From Deltaproteobacteria bacterium (GTDB taxonomy: Bacteria > Desulfobacterota_B > Binatia > UBA9968): a DNA stretch of 22,082 nucleotides. Location: contig JACPSF010000322.1 in assembly GCA_016193385.1 (NCBI GenBank), positions 1 to 22,082 of the forward strand, in the 5' to 3' direction. Positions 6,837-15,629 of this stretch are shown one piece after another; the stretch's first letter is position 1; every line of letters starts with the position of its first letter. The translations under genes were made by a program, and so were the position numbers. The notes under the pieces were generated by a model that saw only the letters and a program-made list of their open reading frames with translations, was not told where the DNA came from and made no database searches.

Positions 6837-7463
6837 TCAGTGCCGGCCTGTCTTGAGATCATAACTATGGGGTATGGGGACTTGGAGAATGCTTACCCCC
6901 TCTGTCTCCTCGATGTGGCGCATAAACCGGTACTTGTTCTCAAGCTCGTCATACTTGAGCGGGGGAACTTTAGCTCTTCCCGCCTCTATCGTCGCCCAGA
7001 TGAAGTGCGGCCCATCATGGCCCAAGGCATGACCGACGGCTTCTTTTAGATCCTCCACCGTCGAAACGCAACGCGAGCTTTGGATCCCCGCGGCCTTCGC
7101 CACGCCGGCGAAGTCGATTTTCTCAGCCGTCGATACCGTCGGTTCCCCACCCGAAGACTCGTACTGCTGATTGTCCCAACAGATGTGAATCAGGTTTTTC
7201 GGTTGGTGCAAGCCGATGGTGGCAAGAGAGCCCATGTTCATCCATAGGGCCCCGTCCCCATCAAAGACAAAGACTTTCCGGTGCGGCATGGCGATCGCCA
7301 TGCCCAGGCCGATGGAGGAGCAAAGCCCTAGCGTCTTCACCTGGAGATTGCCATCGCTCGGCCGAACCGCGTTCCACTCGGAGGTGGCGCCACCCGCGGT
7401 GGTGACGAAAAGCTCATCTTTCATCAAGGGAGCTATAGCCTGAAGGCATTCGTAACGCTTCAT
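6837..7463 (-). CDS. ThDP-dependent decarboxylase, C-terminal (pyrophosphate-binding) subunit, ComE-like
   Basis: 208 residues, equal to the PP domain of thiamine-diphosphate enzymes. The cofactor motif is present: GDGALWMNMG at 69-78 and the closing DN at 97-98 in ICWDNQQY. TAGGATSEW and the LGLCSSIGLGMAIA helix are also typical. Together with the gene immediately upstream (10-base gap) it forms a split enzyme like sulfopyruvate decarboxylase ComD/ComE or phosphonopyruvate decarboxylase, which decarboxylate 3-sulfo- or phosphono-pyruvate type 2-oxoacids. AAGGAGCC lies just before ATG 7463. The exact 2-oxoacid is not determinable. Confidence 0.85.
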   Translation of the reverse strand: MKRYECLQAIAPLMKDELFVTTAGGATSEWNAVRPSDGNLQVKTLGLCSSIGLGMAIAMPHRKVFVFDGDGALWMNMGSLATIGLHQPKNLIHICWDNQQYESSGGEPTVSTAEKIDFAGVAKAAGIQSSRCVSTVEDLKEAVGHALGHDGPHFIWATIEAGRAKVPPLKYDELENKYRFMRHIEETEGVSILQVPIPHSYDLKTGRH

Positions 7464-7473
7464 CGATGGCTCC

Positions 7474-7968
7474 TTATAAAACGGCCCGAGTTAAAACCAG
7501 CGCGACCGGGCGCTTGGAAGCCTGTGCCGACGTAACCGCCGCCGCGATCTCGCGCCTCACCTTCGCGGGATCACGCAGAACCGCGTACTTGACTCGCAGA
7601 CCCGACAGCACGGGCTCGGTCAAGAGGCCCAGCATGTGAAAGGCATCGTCGCCCATATCCCCCGCGTAGTAAACCAAGAGCAGAATAGGGATACCGAATT
7701 GGTGGGCGGTGGTCGTGATGGCGTTACAGCTGTTCATCAGTCCGGCGTTCTGCATCAAAAGCGCCGGCCTCTTCCCGGCCAGGTAGGCGCCCGTACACAC
7801 CCCTACGCCCTCCTCCTCACGTCCAACCGGTACATGCGTGATTTGCTTCTCTTTACAGAGGAGCTCGATGAGTTCTTTGAGATTGAGGTCGGGCACACTG
7901 GCCACGAGATCGATCCCTGCCTCCTTGAGCCCCTCCAGTATCTGGCGAGAATTTTCTAACGTTCCCAT
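7474..7968 (-). CDS. ThDP-dependent decarboxylase, N-terminal (pyrimidine-binding) subunit, ComD-like
   Basis: 164 residues, the PYR domain alone. The glutamate that activates the thiamine aminopyrimidine ring is expected in GREEEGVGVCTGAYLAGK (E51-E53). MQNAGLMNSCNAITT and the following GIPILLLVYYAGD segment match sulfopyruvate decarboxylase alpha subunits. It is the first gene of the two-gene operon, with a likely promoter at 8004-8033 and a leader of roughly 30 bases. Both subunits are needed because the active site lies at the PYR/PP interface. It could also act on another sulfonated or phosphonated pyruvate. Confidence 0.83.
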   Translation of the reverse strand: MGTLENSRQILEGLKEAGIDLVASVPDLNLKELIELLCKEKQITHVPVGREEEGVGVCTGAYLAGKRPALLMQNAGLMNSCNAITTTAHQFGIPILLLVYYAGDMGDDAFHMLGLLTEPVLSGLRVKYAVLRDPAKVRREIAAAVTSAQASKRPVALVLTRAVL

Positions 7969-8003
7969 AGTGTCACCGTTCGACGACTGATTTCTTCAAC
8001 GGG

Positions 8004-8033
8004 AACATACCCGAAAACAAACCGGCAAGTCAA
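8004..8033 (-). promoter_or_regulatory. Candidate promoter of the ThDP decarboxylase operon
   Basis: The minus strand shows TTGACT (8033-8028), an 18-base spacer and TATGTT (8009-8004). The predicted start is near 7997, about 30 bases before ATG 7968. It lies back-to-back with the promoter candidate at 8098-8124. A small hairpin (CCCCGC 8062-8067, GCGGGG 8073-8078) sits between the two and might be a regulator site. Confidence 0.4.
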
Positions 8034-8097
8034 CGTCCGGCGCATCTTGATAAGAATGGCTCCCCGCTCAACGCGGGGCGAGGCTTCACCGGCGAGC

Positions 8098-8124
8098 TTG
8101 ACATGCGCCGGGATGCCAGATAAT
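8098..8124 (+). promoter_or_regulatory. Candidate promoter of the enoyl-CoA hydratase / aldehyde dehydrogenase unit
   Basis: Perfect TTGACA at 8098-8103 and GATAAT at 8119-8124 (five of six consensus bases), with a short 15-base spacer. Transcription would begin near 8131, leaving a 27-base leader that contains the AGGAGG of the first gene. Confidence 0.45.
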
Positions 8125-8157
8125 TGAAAACAGAATTACCCTCAGGAGGTTCAGGCT

Positions 8158-8949
8158 ATGGCGAGTGCAGAGACGGTGGAGTACAGAACGGACAGCGGGA
8201 TTGCGCTGTTGGAGCTTAACCGGCCGCCCGTGAACAGCTACACGCACGAACTCCTGCGGGAGCTGGACGAAGCGATTTTGCGGGCTCGGTTCGACGAAAA
8301 CATCCATGTTCTGGTCATCACGGGAAAGGGAGAGAAGTTTTTCTCTGCCGGGGCCGACATCAACATGCTGGCCAACCAGCCTCTGGCCTACAAGGTTAAC
8401 TTTGCCCTGCACGGCCATGAAGTGCTGTTGCGCATGGAGAACACTGCAAAGCTCATTATCGCGGCCATCAACGGCCATGCGGTGGGGGGCGGCCTGGAGA
8501 TCGCCATGGCGGCCGACATCCGCATCGCCAAAAAGGAAGGCGGCAGGCTTGGGCTGGCGGAGATCAACCTCGGGGTGATGCCCGGGATGGGCGGAACCCA
8601 GAGGCTTCCGCGTCTGGTCGGAAAGGCGAAGGCGCTCGAGCTGTGCGCGAGCGGCAGGACGATCGCGTTCGAGGAGGCTTTGGAGATGGGACTGGTCCAT
8701 TACATCTACGAGCGCGAGAATTTCCTGGAACGGGTCATGGACTACGCGCGCCAGTTCGTCCCGCCGAACAAGGCCAGCCTGGCAGTGGGCAAGGTCAAGC
8801 GGGCAGTCCAATCGGGAGTGGAAATGTCGATGGCCGATGGCCTGACCCTGGAGCGGGAGGTCCTCTATCAAACCTTTGCGAGCGAGGACGGAAGCGAAGG
8901 CGTAAAGGCCTACCTGGAAAAGCGGACGGCCCAGTTCAAAGGAAGATAA
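8158..8949 (+). CDS. Enoyl-CoA hydratase/isomerase family protein (crotonase)
   Basis: 263 residues, standard crotonase length; AGGAGG lies a few bases before ATG 8158. The CoA-binding and oxyanion segment FSAGADINM (from 62) and [21 protein letters not shown] (from 105) are canonical. Both catalytic glutamates of true hydratases are present, E114 in GGGLE and E135 in LAEINLG, followed by [12 protein letters not shown]. It should add water to 2-enoyl-CoA esters in the cytoplasm. The aldehyde dehydrogenase follows 43 bases downstream on the same strand, so the two probably share a transcript. Its pathway is uncertain: fatty or aromatic side-chain beta-oxidation are both possible. Confidence 0.92.
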   Translation: MASAETVEYRTDSGIALLELNRPPVNSYTHELLRELDEAILRARFDENIHVLVITGKGEKFFSAGADINMLANQPLAYKVNFALHGHEVLLRMENTAKLIIAAINGHAVGGGLEIAMAADIRIAKKEGGRLGLAEINLGVMPGMGGTQRLPRLVGKAKALELCASGRTIAFEEALEMGLVHYIYERENFLERVMDYARQFVPPNKASLAVGKVKRAVQSGVEMSMADGLTLEREVLYQTFASEDGSEGVKAYLEKRTAQFKGR

Positions 8950-8992
8950 TCAAGGCAAATCACCTTTTACTTATCTTTTCGGAGGCTTTAAG

Positions 8993-10472
8993 ATGGCAAA
9001 GATGTTAATCGGAGGAGAGCTTGTAGACTCGGTGAGTAAGGAAACCTACGAAGTGCGCAACCCTGCCACCGGCGCGGTGGTGGACCGGGTCCCCAAGGGC
9101 ACGACGAAAGACGTCGAGCACGCCATCGAGGCGGCGGAGGAGGCTTTCAAGGAATGGTCCGATACCACGCCGGAAGATAGAGGCAAGACGCTGATGAATG
9201 CCGGCGAGTTGATCCGCCTGCGAGTTGATCCGGCAGAAGAGCGGGGAGATCGCTCAACTCCTGACCCAAGAGCAGGGGAAGACACTGTTTGAGGCCAGTC
9301 TGGAAATCCATCACCTGCTCCACGGATTGGAATTCTACGCGGGCCTGGCCTCGAAGGTGAGGGGGTCGCACGTGCCCCTGCCCCAGAAGGGCGCCTATGG
9401 AATGGTGATTCGCCAGCCGATCGGGGTGTGCGGCGGCATCGTGCCCTGGAATTTTCCTTTGACACTGATGGGGACGAAGTTAGGGCCGGCCCTGGCCGCC
9501 GGCAACACCATCATCATCAAGCCGGCGACGACCACTCCTCTGGCCACCCTTCTTTGCATCGAGCAGATCCAGAAAGCGACTTGCGGCGAAGGCAAGCAGC
9601 AGAAGATGCTGCCCAAAGGCGCCGTCAACGTCGTGACCGGCCCCGGGAGCACCGTGGGAGAGGAGCTGCTCCGAAACCCCCGGGTTCGCCGTATCGCCTT
9701 TACCGGCTCCACCGAGGTGGGCAGACACGTGATGGAAGTAGCCGGGCGTGAGATCAAAAGGGTCACGCTGGAGCTCGGAGGGAGCGACCCCATGATCGTC
9801 ATGGAAGACGCCAACCTCGACATGGCTATCAAGATGGCAGATATCGGGCGCTTCTTTAACTGTGGCCAGATGTGCCTGGGTGTCAAGCGCCTCTTCCTGC
9901 AAGAATCTATCGCGGAATCTTTCGTCGGCAAGCTGGCTGACATCCTAAAAAGTAAGACCGTCGGCAACGGCATGAGCAAAGAGAGTCGCATGGGGCCGAT
10001 CCACCTCGAATCTCAGCGCAAAGAGATTGAAGAGCAGGTTGAGGATGCCAAGGCGCGCGGTGCCAAGGTTGTCTTCGGCGGGGAGAAACCCAAAGGAGGC
10101 GAGCTTGATAAGGGTTTCTTTTACCTCCCTACCCTTCTCACCAATGTCCCGGACGACGCTAAGGTCAGCCGTGAAGAGACGTTCGGACCTGTGCTGCCTG
10201 TCTTTACCTTCAAAACTCTGGATGAGGCGATCGAGAAGGCTAACAGCTCGATTTACGGCTTGGGCTCTTCGATCTGGACGCGCAACCTCATCTCCGCCAA
10301 CAAGGCGGTTGACAAACTCCAAGCGGGAAACGTCTGGGTGAACTCGCTCCACTACGGATATGACGAGCTTCCCTTCGGAGGAGTCAAGGCCAGCGGGGTT
10401 GGACGCGAGCACGGTCCGGAGGCCCTGGACTATTATCTGGAGCCCAAAGGCGTGGTGATCGTAAACGCGTAG
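8993..10472 (+). pseudogene. NAD(P)-dependent aldehyde dehydrogenase, frameshifted by a 16 bp duplication
   Basis: Two overlapping frames together encode one ALDH. The first (ATG 8993, frame to 9292) gives residues up to AGELIR; the second gives QKSGEIAQLL to the end at 10472. The break coincides with a 16 bp tandem duplication at 9204-9232. Removing one unit restores 487 residues with all hallmarks, in restored numbering: PWNFPL (N148), FTGSTEVG cofactor loop, catalytic base E255 in LELGG, nucleophile C289 in NCGQMCLG, and EETFGPVLPV. The family oxidises aldehydes to acids; position after a crotonase suggests oxidation of an aldehyde or semialdehyde from CoA-linked catabolism. As sequenced, full-length enzyme would not be made unless the duplication is an assembly error or slips back. 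Confidence 0.88.
9204..9232 (+). repeat. 16 bp tandem duplication breaking the aldehyde dehydrogenase
   Basis: The 13-mer GCGAGTTGATCCG occurs at 9204-9216 and again at 9220-9232, with CCT between: one extra 16-base unit. Sixteen is not a multiple of three, and the two ALDH frames join exactly when one unit is removed. Confidence 0.9.
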
Positions 10473-10490
10473 CGGGTGGTGGCGTGACGG

Positions 10491-12233
10491 TCACTGGGCG
10501 GGGACCTGGCTGCGCCGGCCGAACCACCAGAAGACCAGAACCAAGGGCGTGAGCACCAGCGTCATAACGAGCGTCACTGCCGCCGCTTTGTTGAAGGTTC
10601 CTGAGGCCCAATAGCTCCAGATCACGGCGGGCAACGTAATGTTGTTATCGCTTACTAGAAATACCGCCACGGTGAGCTCGCGATAGACCAGAATCGCGGT
10701 CCAGATCCAGACCGAGAGTAGCGTGGGCCGCAGAAGCGGAAGCAGGATCCGCCAGGATGTCCGAATCGCCGAGAGCCCGGCCGCGTAGGCAGCCTCCTCC
10801 AATTCCCGGTGAATTTGCAGTAGCGAGCTATTGATCGCCCGTGTGGCAAAGGCCAGCCGGGCGATGACATACACGATCGCGATCAACCACACCGAGCCGT
10901 AGAGAGGCAAGAAGCTTCCCAAGACAAACAACGCCAACAACGACGCACCGATAGCCAGGATCACTTCCGGGAGCGCTTGCGGCAAAAAAGCGCCAAATTC
11001 AAGCGCGTAACGCGCATGGCTCCGCGAACGGACGACCAGCCATGAGATCGAGAAGGCGAAAACCAGCACAACCACGGGGACCACGGCAACGAGCATGACC
11101 GTGTGCTGGATTCCTCGAAACAATAGACCCCAATTGAGGTCGTGATAATTCTGAAGCGAGAGCCGGCCCAGCATCGCGAGGGACGGTGGAGCGAAGTAAG
11201 GCGTAAAGGCAGCATAGGCAAGCAAAAGCAGCGGGAGCAATTTCGAGACCAAAGCGTAGAGGGCGATGAACGCCCACCCGACGAACCCCCAGCGGCCGAG
11301 GTCGATGAGGGTTGGACGGTAGCCTTTGCCGGTGACGACCTCAAACCGATGGCCGTGTCTCAGCACCTGGCTATACCACCAGGTCAGCAGGATCGCGACC
11401 ACGATCATAAAAGCCCCCAAGGCAGCGGCAATGCCGTCCTCCGGAGGCGTGGCGCCTGGCGGGTTAACCGACTTGATGTAAACAAATGTGCTGAGCATGT
11501 AGATGCGATTTCCCAGCCCGATGATCGCCGGAATATCGAAGGTGGCGATCCCGATCGTGACCATGTAGATCACAGCCGCCAGGATACCCGGCAACGCAAG
11601 CGGCAGCGTAATGCGGCGAAGTATCCGACCGTAACTCAAACCGTGGACTATGGCGGCTTCCTCGAGGGCCGGGTTCATGGCGCGAAACACTTGGGCCGTC
11701 AGAATAAACGCCAATGAAGCGAGGTTGAGCCCCTGGACGAACCCCATTCCCACGGGGGTTGCGATATTGACGGGACCGCTCTCAAAACCCGCCAGGTCCA
11801 CCAGCCATCGGTTCAAAAGTCCGATGCGCGGATGGGCGATGAACGTCCACCCCATCGCCGTATAAATCCCCGGGATCAGGAGGCCCAGGGTCATGATCGT
11901 ATAAATCACCGTCTTCCCAGCAATGGTTGTTCTCTCCGCCAACCAGGCAATCGGAAGGCCGATCGCCAAAGCAAAGAGCGTCGTTGACGCGGCGAAAACG
12001 GCCGTGTTCCGAAACACCTCGTAGACAAACGGATCACCGAAAATGGCCGCGTAGTTGCGGACCGTGTAGGTTGCAGAGGGGGTACCGACGAGACCCGTCT
12101 GGAAGCTGATCCAGAGCATGGTAGCGACGAATACAAGGATCACGCCCATCGGCACCGCCGCCAAGACCAAGAGCGCGGGCGGCATCTGAGACCGCAGCGC
12201 CGGCCAACGGGGCAGTTTCAGGACAGTTTCCAT
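10491..12233 (-). CDS. ABC transporter permease, fused double-domain (FbpB/ThiP-like)
   Basis: 580 residues, about twice the length of a single permease, with two hydrophobic halves each ending in an EAA loop: EEAAIVHGLSYGRI followed by RRITLPLALPG, and EEAAYAAGLSAIRT followed by LLPLLRPTL. This duplicated layout is typical of Fe3+, thiamine and 2-aminoethylphosphonate-type importers. ATG 12233 was chosen because GGGGA lies upstream; the frame extends to GTG 12287, but those 18 residues precede the usual basic N-terminus. It is the last gene of a minus-strand operon after the ATPase and binding protein. It converges on the ALDH with 18 bases between the stops. Confidence 0.9.
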   Translation of the reverse strand: METVLKLPRWPALRSQMPPALLVLAAVPMGVILVFVATMLWISFQTGLVGTPSATYTVRNYAAIFGDPFVYEVFRNTAVFAASTTLFALAIGLPIAWLAERTTIAGKTVIYTIMTLGLLIPGIYTAMGWTFIAHPRIGLLNRWLVDLAGFESGPVNIATPVGMGFVQGLNLASLAFILTAQVFRAMNPALEEAAIVHGLSYGRILRRITLPLALPGILAAVIYMVTIGIATFDIPAIIGLGNRIYMLSTFVYIKSVNPPGATPPEDGIAAALGAFMIVVAILLTWWYSQVLRHGHRFEVVTGKGYRPTLIDLGRWGFVGWAFIALYALVSKLLPLLLLAYAAFTPYFAPPSLAMLGRLSLQNYHDLNWGLLFRGIQHTVMLVAVVPVVVLVFAFSISWLVVRSRSHARYALEFGAFLPQALPEVILAIGASLLALFVLGSFLPLYGSVWLIAIVYVIARLAFATRAINSSLLQIHRELEEAAYAAGLSAIRTSWRILLPLLRPTLLSVWIWTAILVYRELTVAVFLVSDNNITLPAVIWSYWASGTFNKAAAVTLVMTLVLTPLVLVFWWFGRRSQVPAQ

Positions 12234-12306
12234 GGTTGGTCCCCAGCCTGGCGCGCGCTCTATACCCGAAAGACGCAACAACGGCACAGAGCGCGCAAAA
12301 CTCAGG

Positions 12307-13431
12307 CTACCTTCCTTGCCGCAGGATCTTCTCCAGCTCGGCCTGCATTTCTGCGAAGCCTTTCAGGGAATTCAGCCACTGGGGCGAGTTGACCACCAAC
12401 TTCGCGCCCGCGGATCGGACCTTATCTATGTTTTTCTTTTCGTTCGACTCGGGGTAAAGGTGAAAATCAAAACCCCCTACCTCCCACATCAGTTGCTGGC
12501 CCTCCTCCGTATGCATGTAAACGATGAACAGCGCCGCGGCATTGGGAGCCTTGGAGTTCGCCGGCACGGCGGCATAACGGGTATGCGATACCACAGCTTC
12601 CTCCATAACCGCGTAAGCGAGGGGAGTGCCGGTTTTTTGGGCGAGGTTGGCGTACTCGTCGCCACAGCTAAACACGAGCATCACAAACTCACCGCTCGTC
12701 AACCGGTCGTTCTCCCCGCAACGAACCAGCCCGCCGATCTGTTGCGCCAGCTTTTTGGTGTACGCGAGCATACGCTCCCTGCCGAGAAGGTCCGGCATAG
12801 CGAATTCCCGCAGACCCGCCGCGTAGGGAGTCGAGGCGATCTTTCCTTTCCACTTGGGCTTAAAGACATCGTCGATGCGGCGCGGGATATCGTCTCCCTT
12901 GACTAGGTCGCTGTTATAGGTAATGCCAACCAGAGTCGAACTCGACGCCAATGCGATGTTCCCCGGCGCGATCGGATCAAACCCCGGCGCCGACGGAAGC
13001 GACCGTTCCAGCAGGGAACGCCAATCCATAGGCACCATCACCTGGCCCTTGGCTCTCATGGCCTGGAGGATGGCCTCCGCATTGCCCCAGTAAGTGTCAC
13101 TGCTCCCCTGCTGCCCGGCAGTGATCTCGCGTATGGTGGTGGCCATCATACGCTGCATATCCGCTCCGGGCGTAAATTGCGGGTTGACCTGGGTCCCATA
13201 CCGCTTGTTCATACCGTTGACAATTTTTATGAACCCGCTTCCTCCGCCCAGGCTTGACGCCGACCACATCGCCCTGAGCGTCGTTTCTTTTTTCGCACCC
13301 TCAATCAGCTTTTGCAGCGCCGCCGATTGCGCCGCCTGAGCCGCAGGCATATAAACCGCGACGGTAAAAGCCATGCCAGCGGCAACGGCGAAAACCCGAA
13401 TGAACCTGAAAAACACCGAATGACTCATCAT
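12307..13431 (-). CDS. ABC transporter substrate-binding protein (Fe3+/polyamine-type, extracellular)
   Basis: 374 residues. ATG 13431, directly followed by a second ATG, has AAGGAGG eight bases upstream; the frame opens at 13458 but that start would precede the Shine-Dalgarno. The signal peptide is clear: basic MMSHSVFFRFIR, hydrophobic VFAVAAGMAFTVAV, cleavage near AQA-A. The mature part begins LQKLIEGAKKE, the classic opening of family 1/FbpA-like binding proteins, and contains VGITYNSDLV and the DDVFKPKWKGKI segment typical of them. It sits between ATPase (57 bases) and permease (73 bases) genes of one importer. Ligand could be iron, a phosphonate or another small anion; no ligand residue set was recognised. 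Confidence 0.87.
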   Translation of the reverse strand: MMSHSVFFRFIRVFAVAAGMAFTVAVYMPAAQAAQSAALQKLIEGAKKETTLRAMWSASSLGGGSGFIKIVNGMNKRYGTQVNPQFTPGADMQRMMATTIREITAGQQGSSDTYWGNAEAILQAMRAKGQVMVPMDWRSLLERSLPSAPGFDPIAPGNIALASSSTLVGITYNSDLVKGDDIPRRIDDVFKPKWKGKIASTPYAAGLREFAMPDLLGRERMLAYTKKLAQQIGGLVRCGENDRLTSGEFVMLVFSCGDEYANLAQKTGTPLAYAVMEEAVVSHTRYAAVPANSKAPNAAALFIVYMHTEEGQQLMWEVGGFDFHLYPESNEKKNIDKVRSAGAKLVVNSPQWLNSLKGFAEMQAELEKILRQGR

Positions 13432-13488
13432 AAATCGATCCTCCTTATCTAGAGACAATGGATTTTCCGACGATTGCGGAACATTTTC

Positions 13489-14616
13489 CTAAGCGCTAGC
13501 CGCCGCGCGTGATTCGGCCGGGACGGCCGAGGCACCGAGTTCTCCCGTAGCCGGGAAGACCAAAAGGTCGCCCGGATCCACGCGAAGACAAAGCTGCCCG
13601 TTCGGGCACACGGGTGAAATCCGGCTCTTGCCAATCAGCAGACGGTCTCGAACCACGACGCTGTAGACAAACTGGTCGCCCAGAAAGGTGCTCGACCGCA
13701 GGGCGGCGTGCAATAGGTTACTCTGGCCGCTCGGGTCTCCCGCCACAATCGACAGACACTCCGGGCGAATACCAAGCAGGACCGCGTCTCCCGGGTTGGC
13801 AGAGCGCTCGATCCGAAGTCTGCCGATCGGCGTCTCGACCAAGCCGGACTCGATGATCCTTGCGCGGAGCCAATTCACCTGTCCGAAGAACTCCGCGACT
13901 TCGGCCCGACACGGACTGCGGTAGAGTTCCATCGGGGCTCCGACCTGAAGCAACTCACCTAACTGCATGAGAGCTATCTTGTCGGAAACTGCCATGGCCT
14001 CGACCTGATCGTGGGTGACGTAAAGCACGGTAGAACCGAGCTGCTTCGCGAGTTCCCGTATCTTCCCACGGACCTCTTCGCGCAAACGGGCATCGAGATT
14101 GCTCAGCGGTTCGTCCATCAGAAGCAGTCGTGGATTGACCGCAATCGCGCGGGCGAGAGCCACACGCTGCTGTTGCCCGCCGCTGAGCAGAGTCGCGGAG
14201 CGGTGGGCAAGCTGCTCTATCTGCGCCAGGCGCAATGCCTCGAGAACTCTTTGATCTACCTCGCTCCGCGCTATTCGCTGCGCTCCTTCCGCCAGAGGAA
14301 GCGCCACATTTTCATACACGGTCAGATGCGGCCAGACCGCGTAGGACTGAAAGACCATTCCCAGCTTTCGCTCCTGCGACGAGACCCACGTTGGCGGGTG
14401 GTCTGACGAGACCACCTGACCGGCGATGCGGATCTCTCCACCGTCCGGAACCTCAAGGCCCGCTACGCATCTGAGCAGCGTTGTCTTTCCCGACCCGCTT
14501 GCCCCGACGATGGCGAAAAACTCGCCTTCGGCTACGCTGAGTTCCAAACCCTTCAGCGCAGCGACCTTGCCGCCGCTAACCGTGAACTCTTTCGTGAGAT
14601 TACGGATCGTGATCAT
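13489..14616 (-). CDS. ABC transporter ATP-binding protein (PotA/FbpC-like)
   Basis: 375 residues. Nucleotide-binding motifs are complete: Walker A GASGSGKT at 38-45, Q-loop Q90, signature LSGGQQQR from 144, Walker B LLLMDEP with E169, and H202 in VTHDQ. The C-terminal 130 residues form the TOBE-like domain of the spermidine/iron/phosphonate importer subclass (LGIRPECL, DQFVYSVVV). It is the first gene of the minus-strand importer operon. No strong Shine-Dalgarno precedes ATG 14616, so an alternative start is possible, but MITIRNLTKEF is a normal beginning. The upstream region carries a MITE at 14701-14839, which may have displaced or supplied its promoter. Confidence 0.92.
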   Translation of the reverse strand: MITIRNLTKEFTVSGGKVAALKGLELSVAEGEFFAIVGASGSGKTTLLRCVAGLEVPDGGEIRIAGQVVSSDHPPTWVSSQERKLGMVFQSYAVWPHLTVYENVALPLAEGAQRIARSEVDQRVLEALRLAQIEQLAHRSATLLSGGQQQRVALARAIAVNPRLLLMDEPLSNLDARLREEVRGKIRELAKQLGSTVLYVTHDQVEAMAVSDKIALMQLGELLQVGAPMELYRSPCRAEVAEFFGQVNWLRARIIESGLVETPIGRLRIERSANPGDAVLLGIRPECLSIVAGDPSGQSNLLHAALRSSTFLGDQFVYSVVVRDRLLIGKSRISPVCPNGQLCLRVDPGDLLVFPATGELGASAVPAESRAAASA

Positions 14617-14700
14617 CGGAAGAGAACGCTTCTCCCGGAATTAGGGAGCCGGCGCCCGTAACGCCGTCCAGCCATCTCCTCAAGCCTGAGTGACAACTCG

Positions 14701-14839
14701 CTAGCAGGTTGCTGAAAAAGCCTCCGTTCACCCTTCGACACGCTCAGGGCGAACGGAGCAAGTGTTGAAAACATTGACGAATTTCCGTTCATGCTGAGGC
14801 TCTCGAAGCATGAAAATCACTTTTTCCGCAGCCTGCTAG
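14701..14839. mobile_element. 139 bp MITE with 20 bp terminal inverted repeats
   Basis: CTAGCAGGTTGCTGAAAAAG at 14701-14720 is inverted at 14820-14839, with 18 of 20 positions matching. Internally there are two further hairpin modules, one from GTTCACCCT to AGGGCGAAC and one around GTTCATGCTGAGGCTCTCGA and its GAAGCATGAA continuation. There is no gene inside. Its right end overlaps the stop codon of the VOC gene. No target duplication was recognised. Nested palindromes of this kind are common non-autonomous elements. Confidence 0.75.
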
Positions 14840-15378
14840 TATTTAACACCGATCACGGGGTTCTCCACCGCCTCCTCCAGCGAACTGGCCCGCCGCCACT
14901 CGTCGGCCGGCCGGCTCTTCCCATCCCACCCGATCTGGTCCATACAGGCATAAATCTCGATCGTGAAACCGTCCGGGTCCAGAAACTCGATACCCGGATT
15001 GCAGCCCGGCCCCCGCCTTCCCTCGTAAACGATCTTCAAGCCCTTGGAGCGCAGAAAATCCCTGATCTTCAAGAGTTCCCGAACACCACCCACTTCCAGA
15101 GCGCAGTGGTCAAAGCCGAGCTGCCCTCTCTTGGGCAGGTCATGTCTCTCCTTGGCGGGCGCGAGAGCGATCGTATGGTGATCCGACCCGCAGCGGAGAA
15201 ACACCATGCCGTGCTCATTGCGATCAGAGACTTGAAAGCCCATGACCTCGGTCCAGAACTTTGTGGTCCGCTCGGTGTCGCTCACGTAAAAGACCACATG
15301 CCCCAACTTTTTCACCTTGACCGGGGTTTGCTCACGAGCCGATTCCACGGTTTGACCCTCCTGAACCTCGCTGATCAT
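14836..15378 (-). CDS. VOC family protein, extradiol-dioxygenase-like
   Basis: 180 residues from ATG 15378. Earlier in-frame starts exist up to 15555, but that region is rich in G, P and R without family similarity and overlaps promoter-like sequence. The fold signature is good: KLGHVVFYVSD with the first ligand histidine, LGFDHCALEV with the second, and FLDPDGFTIEIYA with the ligand glutamate, the two-His one-Glu set of type I extradiol dioxygenases and glyoxalases. The final residues are GVKY, and the TAG stop lies inside the end of the MITE at 14701-14839, so the native C-terminus may have been replaced. Substrate unknown; divergent from the hydratase/lyase-like gene. Confidence 0.82.
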   Translation of the reverse strand: MISEVQEGQTVESAREQTPVKVKKLGHVVFYVSDTERTTKFWTEVMGFQVSDRNEHGMVFLRCGSDHHTIALAPAKERHDLPKRGQLGFDHCALEVGGVRELLKIRDFLRSKGLKIVYEGRRGPGCNPGIEFLDPDGFTIEIYACMDQIGWDGKSRPADEWRRASSLEEAVENPVIGVKY

Positions 15379-15526
15379 AGCCCCTTCGCCCCCGTGGCAT
15401 TGCTCCCGGATCCTGTCTTTACGCCGCGAATTCTCGCCTCCGGCATGACGCCTGGTCTGGACATGAGGCCTCCCGCCTCCCGGGGTTGAGAGCCCCGATG
15501 ATGCAGCCAGCCTGGTGACTGGAGCG

Positions 15527-15555
15527 ATTTTTGACCATGCGAGGGATGATGTCAA
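15527..15555 (-). promoter_or_regulatory. Candidate promoter of the second VOC gene
   Basis: The minus strand has TTGACA (15555-15550), a 17-base spacer and AAAAAT (15532-15527, four of six). With the ATG at 15378 the leader would be about 140 bases. It is back-to-back with the plus-strand promoter at 15569-15596, the two -35 boxes being 13 bases apart. Confidence 0.4.
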
Positions 15556-15568
15556 GCCCTTAATTACC

Positions 15569-15596
15569 TTGACAGGCGCGGCGCATGGCTTATAGC
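15569..15596 (+). promoter_or_regulatory. Candidate promoter of the hydratase/lyase-amidohydrolase unit
   Basis: TTGACA at 15569-15574, 16-base spacer, TATAGC at 15591-15596. The predicted start is near 15603, giving a leader of about 27 bases that contains GGGGAGG of the first gene. The proximity of the opposite promoter suggests shared regulation. Confidence 0.5.
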
Positions 15597-15629
15597 ATGA
15601 GGCGACTTGACCCGGGGAGGTGAACCCTT

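Noticed and set aside
8086..8871. Minus-strand open frame of 261 codons
   Set aside because: Shadow of the first crotonase, whose motifs and start signals are unambiguous.
14791..15489. Long plus-strand open frame of 232 codons
   Set aside because: It is antisense to the VOC gene, which has clear metal-ligand motifs; the plus product has no family features and begins inside a MITE.
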